Positions 25,903-33,680 of a DNA stretch of 64,000 bases are shown in pieces. Under the pieces are notes generated by a model, which made no database searches, was not told the DNA's origin, and was given only the letters and a program-made list of their open reading frames with translations. Both the position numbers and the translations under genes were made by a program. The stretch is from Pseudahrensia aquimaris (GTDB lineage Bacteria; Pseudomonadota; Alphaproteobacteria; Rhizobiales; Rhizobiaceae): positions 434,001 through 498,000 of the forward strand of contig NZ_JBHTJV010000002.1 of the NCBI RefSeq assembly GCF_042676045.1. Direction: 5' to 3'. How positions within the stretch are numbered: position 1 is the first letter of the stretch; each line of letters begins with the position of its first letter.

Positions 25903-26645
25903 TATCGTGGCACTCCGACGATGGCAGGGGTTGAGGCATCGGCAGATTTTTCCACACGGTAGTGCTTTTCGATACGGCGGAAAACCATATTGGAAATGAG
26001 CGTGACGCAAAGATACAACACCGCAGCGGCACAATAGAAAAGCAGATAGTTTCGTGTGCTGCCAGCGGCTGCTTTGGTGACGGTTGCCAGCTCAAAGAAG
26101 CCGACAACGGCAAGAAGGGCAGTGTCCTTTGTTACGATCAGCCAAAGGTTCGACAGGCCGGGAAGGGCAAAGGGGATCATGGCGGGAATGGTCACACGCC
26201 GCAGAACCTGAAAGCGGCTCATTCCAAAGGCGAGCGCGGCTTCGGTTTGCCCTTTCGGCACGGCCAACATGGCGGCGCGAATTACTTCTGTGGAATAGGC
26301 TCCCATCACAAGACCAAGCACCGCGATGCCCGCGACAAGTCCTGAAATGTCCACCGTTTCAAAGCCCAGAGATACCAGCACTGAGTTTAGCGCGGTGGAA
26401 CCGGCATAATAGAGCAGTAAGATAAGAACCAGCTCAGGCACCGCCCGGATGATCGTCGTGTAGAATTCCAGTGCCCAGCGCAAAACCACATTGCCGTGGA
26501 TTTTGCCAAGCGCGCCAAGCAGACCGATTGTTAGGCCAAGTGCGTACGCGCCCAATGCGATTTGAAGTGTGCTGAGCAGGCCCTGCAAAAGCGAAAGGCC
26601 ACGTCCGGGCGGCTCGATCCACAGCAATTGCAGGCTTTCAAACAT
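25902..26645 (-). CDS. Polar-amino-acid-type ABC permease (first)
   Basis: A 247-residue inner-membrane protein of the HisQ/GlnP family with TM segments around 25-48, 60-85, 95-115 and 190-212, and the EAA loop EVIRAAMLAVPKGQTEAALA. It is preceded by a perfect 12-pair stem-loop that separates it from the binding-protein gene, and it overlaps the next permease gene by one base. Confidence 0.92.
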   Translation of the reverse strand: MFESLQLLWIEPPGRGLSLLQGLLSTLQIALGAYALGLTIGLLGALGKIHGNVVLRWALEFYTTIIRAVPELVLILLLYYAGSTALNSVLVSLGFETVDISGLVAGIAVLGLVMGAYSTEVIRAAMLAVPKGQTEAALAFGMSRFQVLRRVTIPAMIPFALPGLSNLWLIVTKDTALLAVVGFFELATVTKAAAGSTRNYLLFYCAAAVLYLCVTLISNMVFRRIEKHYRVEKSADASTPAIVGVPR

Positions 26646-26673
26646 GGGCCATTTGGGGTTCGAGCGGCAGAAG

Positions 26674-26701
26674 ACCTTCTCCCCGCGAACGGGGAGAAGG
26701 T
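26674..26701. repeat. REP-like perfect hairpin between binding-protein and permease genes
   Basis: Arms ACCTTCTCCCCG and CGGGGAGAAGGT pair over 12 bases with a CGAA loop. The sequence matches the CCTTCTCCCCG palindrome that I recall as a common interspersed intergenic element in rhizobial genomes. In the minus-strand transcript it directly follows the binding-protein stop by about 14 bases, where it may protect the upstream mRNA. Confidence 0.75.
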
Positions 26702-26714
26702 AAGGTCGAGCGGC

Positions 26715-27476
26715 TTATTGGCCGTAGATGTTGAATTCGAAATACTTTTTTGCAATCTCGTCATAGGTGCCGTCTGCACGGACCTTGGCGATTGCATCGT
26801 TGAATTTCTTCAACAGTTCAGCGTCGCCTTTGCGCACGCCGACACCAACGCCCTTGCCGAATACTGCTTCATCGGTCGGCGTGGCTTTGATTTCGAATTT
26901 CATGCCAGCTTCGGTTTTCAGGAATTCGCTGAAAGCAAGCGAGTCGCCTACCACGGCATCAACGCGGCCTGCGATCAGGTCGTTGTTGTGCTCGTCAAAG
27001 GCGCTGTAGGTTTTCACCTCGGAACTTTCGCTGAAAACCTTATTGGCGTAGTCGGCGTGGGTGGTGGAAACCTGAACGCCTACGATCTTGCCTTTCAGGC
27101 TTTCTGCAGAGCCGTCGATGTCCATATCTTTGGCTGCAACCACGGCGGCTGGCGTATTGTAGTATTTGTTTGAGAAGTCGATGACCTCCATGCGCTTGGG
27201 CGTGATCGACATGGACGCGAAGATCGCATCAATCTTGTTGGACTGCAGCGCAGGGATGATGCCGTCCCATGCGATGGGCGTCCAAACGCAGGTCTCGTTC
27301 ATCGCCTTACAGATGGCTTCACCGAGTTCGATTTCGAAACCCATGCGCTTGCCGGAAGCGTCTTGGTCAGCGAATGGGGGATACGGCGCAACGTCGAGGC
27401 CGAGCTTGATTTCTGCAAAAGCAGCACCGGTCATCAGCATGGTGGCTGCGGCGAGGGTGGTGAGAAGTTTTTTCAT
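26715..27476 (-). CDS. ABC transporter substrate-binding protein, family 3
   Basis: A 253-residue periplasmic protein with a signal peptide (about 1-21, ending AAFA-EI). It has the family 3 pattern: LGLDVAPYPPFADQDASGKR, MGFEIELGEAICKAM, DAIFASMSITPKRMEVIDFS and GKGVGVGVRKGDAELL. Family 3 proteins normally bind amino acids, opines or related polar solutes. The ligand-gripping Arg found after the MSITPxR motif is present (KRMEVIDFS preceded by TPKR). The downstream kinase, epimerase and SDR make a sugar-containing ligand plausible. Confidence 0.92.
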   Translation of the reverse strand: MKKLLTTLAAATMLMTGAAFAEIKLGLDVAPYPPFADQDASGKRMGFEIELGEAICKAMNETCVWTPIAWDGIIPALQSNKIDAIFASMSITPKRMEVIDFSNKYYNTPAAVVAAKDMDIDGSAESLKGKIVGVQVSTTHADYANKVFSESSEVKTYSAFDEHNNDLIAGRVDAVVGDSLAFSEFLKTEAGMKFEIKATPTDEAVFGKGVGVGVRKGDAELLKKFNDAIAKVRADGTYDEIAKKYFEFNIYGQ

Positions 27477-27529
27477 TGGAGTGGCTCCTGTTGGTTTGCC
27501 CCATTAGCCCCGGGGCATTTTTATAAGGG

Positions 27530-28315
27530 TTAGTGAATTGAGCTGACGAAGGCTTTACAGCGTTCGCTTTTGGGGTCGTAGAAAACCTGCTTGGGCGGGC
27601 CTTCTTCTTCCACCAAGCCCTGATGCAGGTAGATTACCTTGCTCGATACATCGCGGGCAAATTTCATTTCGTGGGTGACGAGGATCATCGTGCGGCCCTC
27701 TTCGGCCAAGCCCTGAATAACCTTCAACACCTCACCCACAAGCTCCGGGTCTAGCGCGGAGGTTGGTTCGTCAAACAGCATCACTTGCGGCTCAATGGCC
27801 AGTGCGCGGGCAATGGCGGCGCGCTGTTGTTGGCCTCCGGAGAGGAAGGCTGGATATTGGTCGCGCTTTTCCCACAGGCCGACGCGATTGAGGATGGCCT
27901 CCGCGCGTTCGTTGGCTTCCGCTTTTGGCACACCAAGCACATGGACGGGCGCTTCAATGACGTTTTGCAGAACGGTCATGTGCTGCCACAGATTGAAACT
28001 CTGGAAGACCATGCCGAGGCGTGTACGCAGGCGTTGGATCTGCTTTTTGTCTGCCGGATGCATCTCGCCATTCTTGGGCGGATTGAACCGGATGCCTTCA
28101 CCATTGATCGCGATGGATCCAGCTGACGGAAGTTCAAGCAGGTTGATGCAGCGCAGGAATGTGGACTTGCCAGAGCCGGAAGCGCCGATGATAGAAATTA
28201 CATCGCCATCTGTTGCTTGCATTGAAATGCCTTTCAGCACTTCAAGATCGCCAAAGCTCTTGTGAAGGCCCTGAACATCGATGGCAGTGTTGGCGGCGGC
28301 GGCGCTGCTGCTCAT
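27530..28315 (-). CDS. Polar-amino-acid-type ABC ATPase (HisP/GlnQ family)
   Basis: A 261-residue ATPase and first gene of a seven-gene operon. It has Walker A GASGSGKST (about 44-52), Q-loop MVFQSFNLWQHM, signature LSGGQQQR, Walker B VMLFDEPTSALDPEL and the H-loop VTHEM. The A-loop and length fit the HisP type. The intergenic gap to the binding-protein gene (53 bases) has a short GCCCC/GGGGC dyad. It shares a 298-base upstream region with the divergent sugar importer. Confidence 0.93.
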   Translation of the reverse strand: MSSSAAAANTAIDVQGLHKSFGDLEVLKGISMQATDGDVISIIGASGSGKSTFLRCINLLELPSAGSIAINGEGIRFNPPKNGEMHPADKKQIQRLRTRLGMVFQSFNLWQHMTVLQNVIEAPVHVLGVPKAEANERAEAILNRVGLWEKRDQYPAFLSGGQQQRAAIARALAIEPQVMLFDEPTSALDPELVGEVLKVIQGLAEEGRTMILVTHEMKFARDVSSKVIYLHQGLVEEEGPPKQVFYDPKSERCKAFVSSIH

Positions 28316-28452
28316 GCCGGTCGACCGTGCTGCGCGTTGATGCCGGTGATTAGGATTTCGCTCAAAATGGACCCCATACTCTGCTCCGCCAGCGAAAGCG
28401 GGTGATTTAAGATTGCACTATATGGCCGGTATCTCAAGCGCGGGAGGGTGGA

Positions 28453-28466
28453 AATTGTATTCAATT
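28453..28466. promoter_or_regulatory. Dyad AATTG-TATT-CAATT in divergent promoter region
   Basis: A 5+4+5 inverted repeat between two divergent transporter operons. A regulator-binding site is possible; no regulator gene lies next to it. Confidence 0.3.
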
Positions 28467-28484
28467 GCGCGAAAGTGGCTAAGT

Positions 28485-28495
28485 CGATTCAATCG
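28485..28495. promoter_or_regulatory. Dyad CGATT-C-AATCG in divergent promoter region
   Basis: An 11-base inverted repeat 32 bases from the first dyad (start to start). It is followed by an AT-rich stretch that could carry the promoter of the sugar importer. Function inferred from position only. Confidence 0.3.
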
Positions 28496-28613
28496 GTTTA
28501 ATAATTTGGTTCATGCTCTTGTAAAAAATATTCAGCCCGATAGGCTCCATCTAGCCGAACGTCCTGGGAGGGACCGTTTGGTGTCGTTTTAGTTCCAGGG
28601 AGAGAACCTCACT

Positions 28614-29528
28614 ATGAAAAAAATTCTGCTTGCAGGTATTGCTGCACTCGCCATGTCGACGTCAGCTTTGGCCGAACGTTATGTGATGATCACGCACACA
28701 CAGGGCACGGACCCATTTTGGCCGGTGGTTGAAAAAGGCGCTAAGGACGCAGCTGCTGCTGTCGGTGCCGAACTTGAATACAACTTCGATGCCTCTGGCG
28801 ACATGGCTGGCATGGCCAAGTTGATTGAAGCCGCTGCTGCGACGCAGCCTGATGGCATCATCGTTTCGCTGCCAGACGCTGCGGCGCTTGGGCCGGCGAT
28901 TAAGTCTGCTAGCGAGTCTGGCATTCCTGTTGTTACCATCAACTCCGGCTTGGAAGCATCCGCCGAAGTGGGTGCTTTGATGCACGTTGGCCAGCCAGAA
29001 AAACTTGCAGGCCAAAAAGCCGGTGAGCGCGCCAAAAGCGAGGGCGTTTCAAAAGGCCTTTGCTTGAACCAGGAAGCGTTCAACACTGCTTTGGTTGATC
29101 GTTGCCAAGGCTATTTTGACGGTATCGGCCAAGAGTTGAACATGATCGACGTGTCCAACGACGTTGCGCAGATCAAGACGCGTACCGCCGCTGCTCTGCA
29201 GGCTGATCCTTCGATCAATGGCGTAATGGCCGCTGGCCCGCACGTGTGTGCAGCTGCTGCCGAAGCTATTGCTGAGGTGGGCGCGGATGGCACGCATCTT
29301 TCCTGCTTCGACCTTTCGCCAGAGGTGATGAAGCTCATCAAAGAAGACAAAGTTGCCTATACGATTGACCAGCAACAGCGCCTTCAGGGCTACATGCCAG
29401 TGATCGTTCTGCATCTGTACAATTCCAATGCAGGCATGTTGCCGGGCTCAAACATTCCGTCAGGTCCAGGTTTCGTCGATAAGTCGAACGCTGCACAAGT
29501 GGAATCGCAGGCTGGCGTAAACCGCTAA
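28614..29528 (+). CDS. Sugar ABC transporter substrate-binding protein (ribose/xylose type)
   Basis: A 304-residue periplasmic protein with a signal peptide (1-20, ALA-ER). It is of the type I fold with MITHTQGTDPFWPVVEKGAK, DGIIVSLPDAAALGPAIKSA, GIPVVTINSG and a C-terminal FDLSPEVMKLI and DQQQRLQGYM. The DPFW segment near the start is the usual sugar-stacking region. The class binds pentoses, hexoses or polyols. The ribosome binding site is GGGAGAG. It is the first gene of a three-gene operon (binding protein, permease, ATPase). Confidence 0.92.
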   Translation: MKKILLAGIAALAMSTSALAERYVMITHTQGTDPFWPVVEKGAKDAAAAVGAELEYNFDASGDMAGMAKLIEAAAATQPDGIIVSLPDAAALGPAIKSASESGIPVVTINSGLEASAEVGALMHVGQPEKLAGQKAGERAKSEGVSKGLCLNQEAFNTALVDRCQGYFDGIGQELNMIDVSNDVAQIKTRTAAALQADPSINGVMAAGPHVCAAAAEAIAEVGADGTHLSCFDLSPEVMKLIKEDKVAYTIDQQQRLQGYMPVIVLHLYNSNAGMLPGSNIPSGPGFVDKSNAAQVESQAGVNR

Positions 29529-29574
29529 GCGGTGCGTTTTGGCGGCGTCCTGTTTGGGTGTCGCCACATCAATT

Positions 29575-29613
29575 GGCCGGGCGTGCTGAACAAGCCCGTC
29601 CGGCCTTTTGTTT
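29575..29613 (+). terminator. Terminator-like hairpin after the sugar binding-protein gene
   Basis: Arms GGCCGGGCGTGCT and AGCCCGTCCGGCC (one mismatch and one G-T pair) with a GAACA loop, followed by TTTTGTTT. It sits 46 bases after the stop and just ahead of the permease gene, so it is more likely an attenuating or protecting element than a full stop. Confidence 0.65.
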
Positions 29614-29637
29614 CTTATATTTTGGGGAGGAATTATC

Positions 29638-30765
29638 ATGGCGGAGACTGATGTCTCGCGCTCGGAGAGCGACCGTCTGGCCGAACGAGGGTTTTTCGGC
29701 AGAGCGATACAAAGACCGGAGATCGGTGCTTTTGTGGCTATGATCGTTGTGGTTATCGCGCTTGCTTGGGCGTCCAACGGCTTAGCATTCAACGCGCTTG
29801 GTATTCGCAACAACCTGTCGATCATCGCTCTGTTGGGTATCATTACGACAGGTGCTTGCCTGTTGATGATCGCGGGTGAATTTGACCTTTCCATTGGCTC
29901 CATGATCGGTTTTGCGGGCATGTCGATGGCCATGATGATGAAATGGGGACTTCCTTTCGGCATGGGAGAGGCGACGCCGCTGGCGGCGTTTGCGCTGACG
30001 CTATGCATGACGCTGGCGATTGGCTGGCTGATCGGGACGATTGTGGTTCGATCGGGGCTGTCTTCGTTTATCGTGACCCTGGGTTTTCTCTTCTTCCTGC
30101 GCGGCCTGACGGAAGTGTGCTTCCGCCTGTTCAACGAAGGCTCGACGCAGATTTCCGGACTTCGTGATTTCAAAGAAGAAAGCTGGGTGGCTTATGCTTT
30201 CGGGGGCGAGAGTTTCCAGTTTCTATACACGTGGGCCTATGAACTGGGCTTCAACCTGAACCGCCGGGGCGAGCAGTGGGTTACCGGGCTGGACGCCCGC
30301 GTAGCCTGGTGGATAGGGCTGACCATCGTCGCCTGGATTGTGCTGTCGCGCACTCAGTTGGGCAACTGGATTTATGCGACGGGCGACAACAAGGACGCGG
30401 CGCGGGCCAACGGTGTGCCAGTGAACAAGGTGAAAATTGGCCTGTTCATGTTCACCGCTTTCTGCGCCACTTTGTTTGCTGCCTGTCAGGTGTTTGACAC
30501 CAACACGTCTGATGCCGCGAAGGGCAACCTTAAAGAACTGGAAGCCATCGCAACTGCCGTTGTGGGCGGCACGCTGATGACCGGTGGCTTCGGCTCCATC
30601 ATGGGCATCGTGTTTGGCGCGGTGATATTCGGCCTTGTGCAGAACGCCGTGTTCTTCATTCCGTGGCTCGATGGCTCCTACTACCGCGTCTTCCTCGGCA
30701 CCGTGCTTCTGGTGGCCGCTTTCGCGAACGAGAGCATCCGCAAACGCATTACGGGAGGGATTTGA
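29638..30765 (+). CDS. Sugar ABC permease (RbsC/XylH family)
   Basis: A 375-residue permease from ATG 29638 with a strong GGGGAGGAA ribosome binding site. It has about ten hydrophobic segments, including FVAMIVVVIALAWASNGLAF, a LLMIAGEFDLSIGSMIGFAG motif (the family's xAGxxDLSxGS signature), and the cytoplasmic GDNKDAARANGVPVNKVKI loop that docks the ATPase. A longer frame to 29608 is not needed. It is followed after two bases by the ATPase gene. Confidence 0.92.
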   Translation: MAETDVSRSESDRLAERGFFGRAIQRPEIGAFVAMIVVVIALAWASNGLAFNALGIRNNLSIIALLGIITTGACLLMIAGEFDLSIGSMIGFAGMSMAMMMKWGLPFGMGEATPLAAFALTLCMTLAIGWLIGTIVVRSGLSSFIVTLGFLFFLRGLTEVCFRLFNEGSTQISGLRDFKEESWVAYAFGGESFQFLYTWAYELGFNLNRRGEQWVTGLDARVAWWIGLTIVAWIVLSRTQLGNWIYATGDNKDAARANGVPVNKVKIGLFMFTAFCATLFAACQVFDTNTSDAAKGNLKELEAIATAVVGGTLMTGGFGSIMGIVFGAVIFGLVQNAVFFIPWLDGSYYRVFLGTVLLVAAFANESIRKRITGGI

Positions 30766-30767
30766 CC

Positions 30768-31547
30768 ATGGCTGATCCGCTTATCCGCCTTGAAGGCATC
30801 ATCAAAACCTTTGGCCCTTTCACGGCGCTTAACGGCGTTGATCTGGAGGTTCATTCCGGTGAGGTGCTGGCGCTGTTGGGTGACAACGGCGCTGGCAAGT
30901 CGACGCTGATCAAGACCCTTTCCGGCGTGCATCAGCCCAATGGCGGGCAGATCTATGTTGAGGGGAAACCGGTCAATTTCCGCTCGCCGCAAGATGCGGG
31001 CAATGCTGGCATCGGCACGGTCTATCAGGACTTGGCACTCAATCCGCTCATGTCGGTGACACGCAACTTTTTCATGGGCCGCGAGCTTTATGCGGGCATC
31101 AAGCCGTTTGGCCTGATGAAAATGGACGAGATGGACAAGATCGCCCACGACGAAATGGTGAAGATCGGGATCGATATTTCTGACCCGACTCAGGCAGTCG
31201 GCACCATGTCCGGCGGCCAGCGTCAGACGCTGGCGATTGCGCGCGCGATTTATTTTGGCGCGAAGGTGCTTATCCTTGACGAGCCGACATCGGCGCTTGG
31301 CCAGAAGCAGCAGATGGAAGTTTTGAAGACGATCAAAAAGGTGCGCGGCTACGGCAACATTGCCATCATTTTAATCACTCACAACGAAATCCACGCGCAG
31401 CTTGTGGCCGACCGTTTCGTGTTCCTGTCGCTGGGTGAGGTGATCGGCGCGGGCAAGGCCGCCGACATGGACCATGAAGAAATCCGCCGCCTGATGGCTG
31501 GCGGTGCCGAGATGGCCGACCTAGCACAGGAGTTGGATGCGATCTGA
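30768..31547 (+). CDS. Sugar ABC transporter ATPase (single-domain)
   Basis: A 259-residue ATPase from ATG 30768. It has Walker A GDNGAGKST (about 38-46), Q-loop TVYQDLALNPLMS, the unusual signature MSGGQRQT, Walker B VLILDEPTSALGQKQ and H-loop ITHNEIHAQ. Many ribose-type systems use a double-length ATPase; this one has a single domain, as in FrcA of rhizobial fructose importers. It is followed by a clear terminator at 31573-31611. Confidence 0.92.
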   Translation: MADPLIRLEGIIKTFGPFTALNGVDLEVHSGEVLALLGDNGAGKSTLIKTLSGVHQPNGGQIYVEGKPVNFRSPQDAGNAGIGTVYQDLALNPLMSVTRNFFMGRELYAGIKPFGLMKMDEMDKIAHDEMVKIGIDISDPTQAVGTMSGGQRQTLAIARAIYFGAKVLILDEPTSALGQKQQMEVLKTIKKVRGYGNIAIILITHNEIHAQLVADRFVFLSLGEVIGAGKAADMDHEEIRRLMAGGAEMADLAQELDAI

Positions 31548-31572
31548 GGGGTGAGCATCTGACTACCCTAGC

Positions 31573-31611
31573 GGCCTCCGTTTCATCACGAAGCGGGGGC
31601 CTTTGGTTTCT
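31573..31611 (+). terminator. Terminator of the sugar importer operon
   Basis: A 12-pair stem with wobble pairs, GGCCTCCGTTTC with GAAGCGGGGGCC around a loop ATCAC, then TTTGGTTTCT. It lies 26 bases after the ATPase stop. Confidence 0.7.
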
Positions 31612-31658
31612 AGGTGCAGGGAGTCTAGGCGTTTTTAGGGAATACGAACTCCGGTGTC

Positions 31659-31677
31659 GGTATTTGCAGCAAATACC
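31659..31677. promoter_or_regulatory. Perfect 19-base inverted repeat in convergent gap
   Basis: GGTATTTGC-A-GCAAATACC has perfect 9-base arms around one base. It looks like a dimer operator but lies between the ends of two convergent genes. A weaker dyad (CCTCAGA ... TCTGAGG, 31741-31768) follows. No ORF with support is seen in 31612-31823. Confidence 0.4.
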
Positions 31678-31823
31678 AAACCTACCGTAATCCTCACCAG
31701 TTGACCGCCGTGAATTGACCTGCAGCCAAAGTTTAACCCACCTCAGATGGAAAGCGAGGGCTCTGAGGTCTCTAAGACTCGCAACATAACTTAGTCACCG
31801 CACCAAAGTTCAGGTGGTCCAGT

Positions 31824-32657
31824 CTAGTCTCCCTTAATCGCGATCATTTCTATGGGCGAGATTCGGTTTTTGACCAACGCTGCAACCATGTTTGAGATCT
31901 TCTCCACGCTCAATTGCTGCATTAGAACATGCAGGCCTAGAGGTGGCGGACCACCTGCGGCTTCAATTGAAGCTTTTGCTTTTTTGAAGAATTCATTGGC
32001 AAATTCATGGCGATTGTTTTCCGCTACAATGTCAAATCCATTGTCTTGGAACGCTGCCCGGTACTCACTAGGCGCGGCTAGCCAACTTGTGTCGGAAGTG
32101 CTGGCCCAAGGAACAGGATAAGTTGGCTGTTCGTGGCCTGTCTTCATGATGTCGTAGATGCCGAATTTCGCTCGGGGTTTGAGGACACGAGATACTTCTG
32201 CAACCAAGCTGCGCTTGTTTTGAATGTTCATACCAACGTGAATCATAAACGCAGTGTCGAAGCTGTTTGCTTCAAAGGGCAGAGAAAGCGCACTTCCTTG
32301 GTGAAGTTGAATGCGATCAGATAGGCCAACCCAGTCACAGAGTGCTTGCCCTGTCTCCACGTACTCTGGAGTCAGATCAACGCCAGTTATCTTTGCGCCG
32401 TAGGTCTTCGCCGCGTAGCGCGCTGACCCTCCCAAACCACACCCAATATCAAGTATGGACTGAGAAGGCTCGATCTCAAGTTGGTCCAGAAAGTGTGCAG
32501 TAGCTATGCGACCACCAATGTGAAATTCATCAACCGGTGCAAGGTCTTCCACACTAGCATTCTGTGCGCTAATTCCCTGAGCGATCAGTCCCGCTTCAAT
32601 TGCGGTCAGGAGTTTCCCGTGCGCGTAGTGATTGGCAACTTTTTCTGAATATTCCAT
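31824..32657 (-). CDS. Class I SAM-dependent methyltransferase
   Basis: A 277-residue methyltransferase. Motif I is LDIGCGLGGSARYAAK (about 69-84), followed by the acidic loop ITGVDLTPEYVE, motif II-like DTAFMIHVGMNI and motif III LKPRAKFGIYDIM. The layout resembles MerR-less UbiE or sarcosine/glycine methyltransferase types; the substrate is not known. It is a single gene, convergent with the sugar importer. A stretch at its start (GAATATTCCAT) recurs about 210 bases upstream, which may mark a small rearrangement. Codon use looks less GC-rich than that of its neighbours. Confidence 0.87.
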   Translation of the reverse strand: MEYSEKVANHYAHGKLLTAIEAGLIAQGISAQNASVEDLAPVDEFHIGGRIATAHFLDQLEIEPSQSILDIGCGLGGSARYAAKTYGAKITGVDLTPEYVETGQALCDWVGLSDRIQLHQGSALSLPFEANSFDTAFMIHVGMNIQNKRSLVAEVSRVLKPRAKFGIYDIMKTGHEQPTYPVPWASTSDTSWLAAPSEYRAAFQDNGFDIVAENNRHEFANEFFKKAKASIEAAGGPPPLGLHVLMQQLSVEKISNMVAALVKNRISPIEMIAIKGD

Positions 32658-32876
32658 GACGTGCTACTTTCTCGACGTGCCGTCGGGCAGGTCTTTTTGG
32701 AGGAATGACGTCTCATGGCCATAAAGTGAGCCTTTTGCTCCTATGAAGCAAGGAAGCCGAAAATTGGTCCAGATCCGCAACCGCGCAACGGCATCAATTC
32801 TCTTGATCTGGAGCTTATCGATCACAGACGGTGTTGATCAGAGGTTTCAGTTTCTTGGAATATTCCATTCTGACCA

Positions 32877-33680
32877 TCACCCCTCCGGCGCGCCCATTAC
32901 CTGTTGGTCGTGATCTAAGATCGCCCCTGTCATCACGCCGATCTGAGGGCTGAGAAGATAGCTTATCAGGCCGGCAATTTCCGGGGGCTTAATCAGTTGG
33001 CCGAAGGGTTCGTTCTTCTCGGCCATTTCTAGCCAGTTTTCTGGCTTTCCCTCGGTGGTGGTTTGTACCAAATGCTCCTGCGGCGTATCCATCCAACCCG
33101 GCGCGACGGCATTGCAGTTTATGCGGTCGTGGCGATGGCTGTGGGCGACGTTTTTGGTAAAGACGCCGAGTGCCGCTTTCGAGGCGGCGTAGGAGCACAG
33201 AAATGGCTGGCCGCAATGGCGCTCGGTAGACAAGATGTTCACGATACGGCCTGGGTGGCCTGCGTCCAGACAATGGCGCACAAAGGCTTGCATGGTGAAG
33301 AACGGCCCACGTGTGTTGATCGCCATCACTTTGTCGTAGAATTCCACTGACGTATTGAGCAACGTGCCGCGCTCGGTGTTGGCAGCGGCGTTCACGAGGC
33401 CGTTGACCGTGCCGAAATGCGCAACTGCCTTTTCCACCATTGCCGTGCAGTCCTCCACGACAGCCATATCCGCCGGAATGAAGATCGCGTCCGCGCCGCG
33501 CTTGCGCAGTTCACCGGCTGCCGCTTCGCCTTTGTCTTCGCTGCGGGCAGCGAGCGCGAAGCGGGTTGCGCCCTCGACCATCAATTGCTCGGCAACCGCA
33601 AAGCCTAAGCCTTGCGTGCCGCCAGTGATGATCGTGGTGGTGTCGGCGTTGCGCTTGGCGGGGTCGAACATGGTGCTCAC
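32877..33680 (-). CDS. SDR-family oxidoreductase, last gene of agl operon
   Basis: A 267-residue short-chain dehydrogenase with TGGTQGLG (about 20-27), a downstream NAAAN-like segment (NAAANTE instead of NNAG), Ser in NILSTERH and YxxxK in CSYAASKAALG. It begins with GTG 33680, overlapping the aglK stop (GTGA), or with ATG 33671. Its place at the end of the alpha-glucoside operon suggests oxidation of the released sugar, as in the glucose or 3-keto-glucoside pathways, but this is inferred from position. Confidence 0.88.
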   Translation of the reverse strand: MSTMFDPAKRNADTTTIITGGTQGLGFAVAEQLMVEGATRFALAARSEDKGEAAAGELRKRGADAIFIPADMAVVEDCTAMVEKAVAHFGTVNGLVNAAANTERGTLLNTSVEFYDKVMAINTRGPFFTMQAFVRHCLDAGHPGRIVNILSTERHCGQPFLCSYAASKAALGVFTKNVAHSHRHDRINCNAVAPGWMDTPQEHLVQTTTEGKPENWLEMAEKNEPFGQLIKPPEIAGLISYLLSPQIGVMTGAILDHDQQVMGAPEG

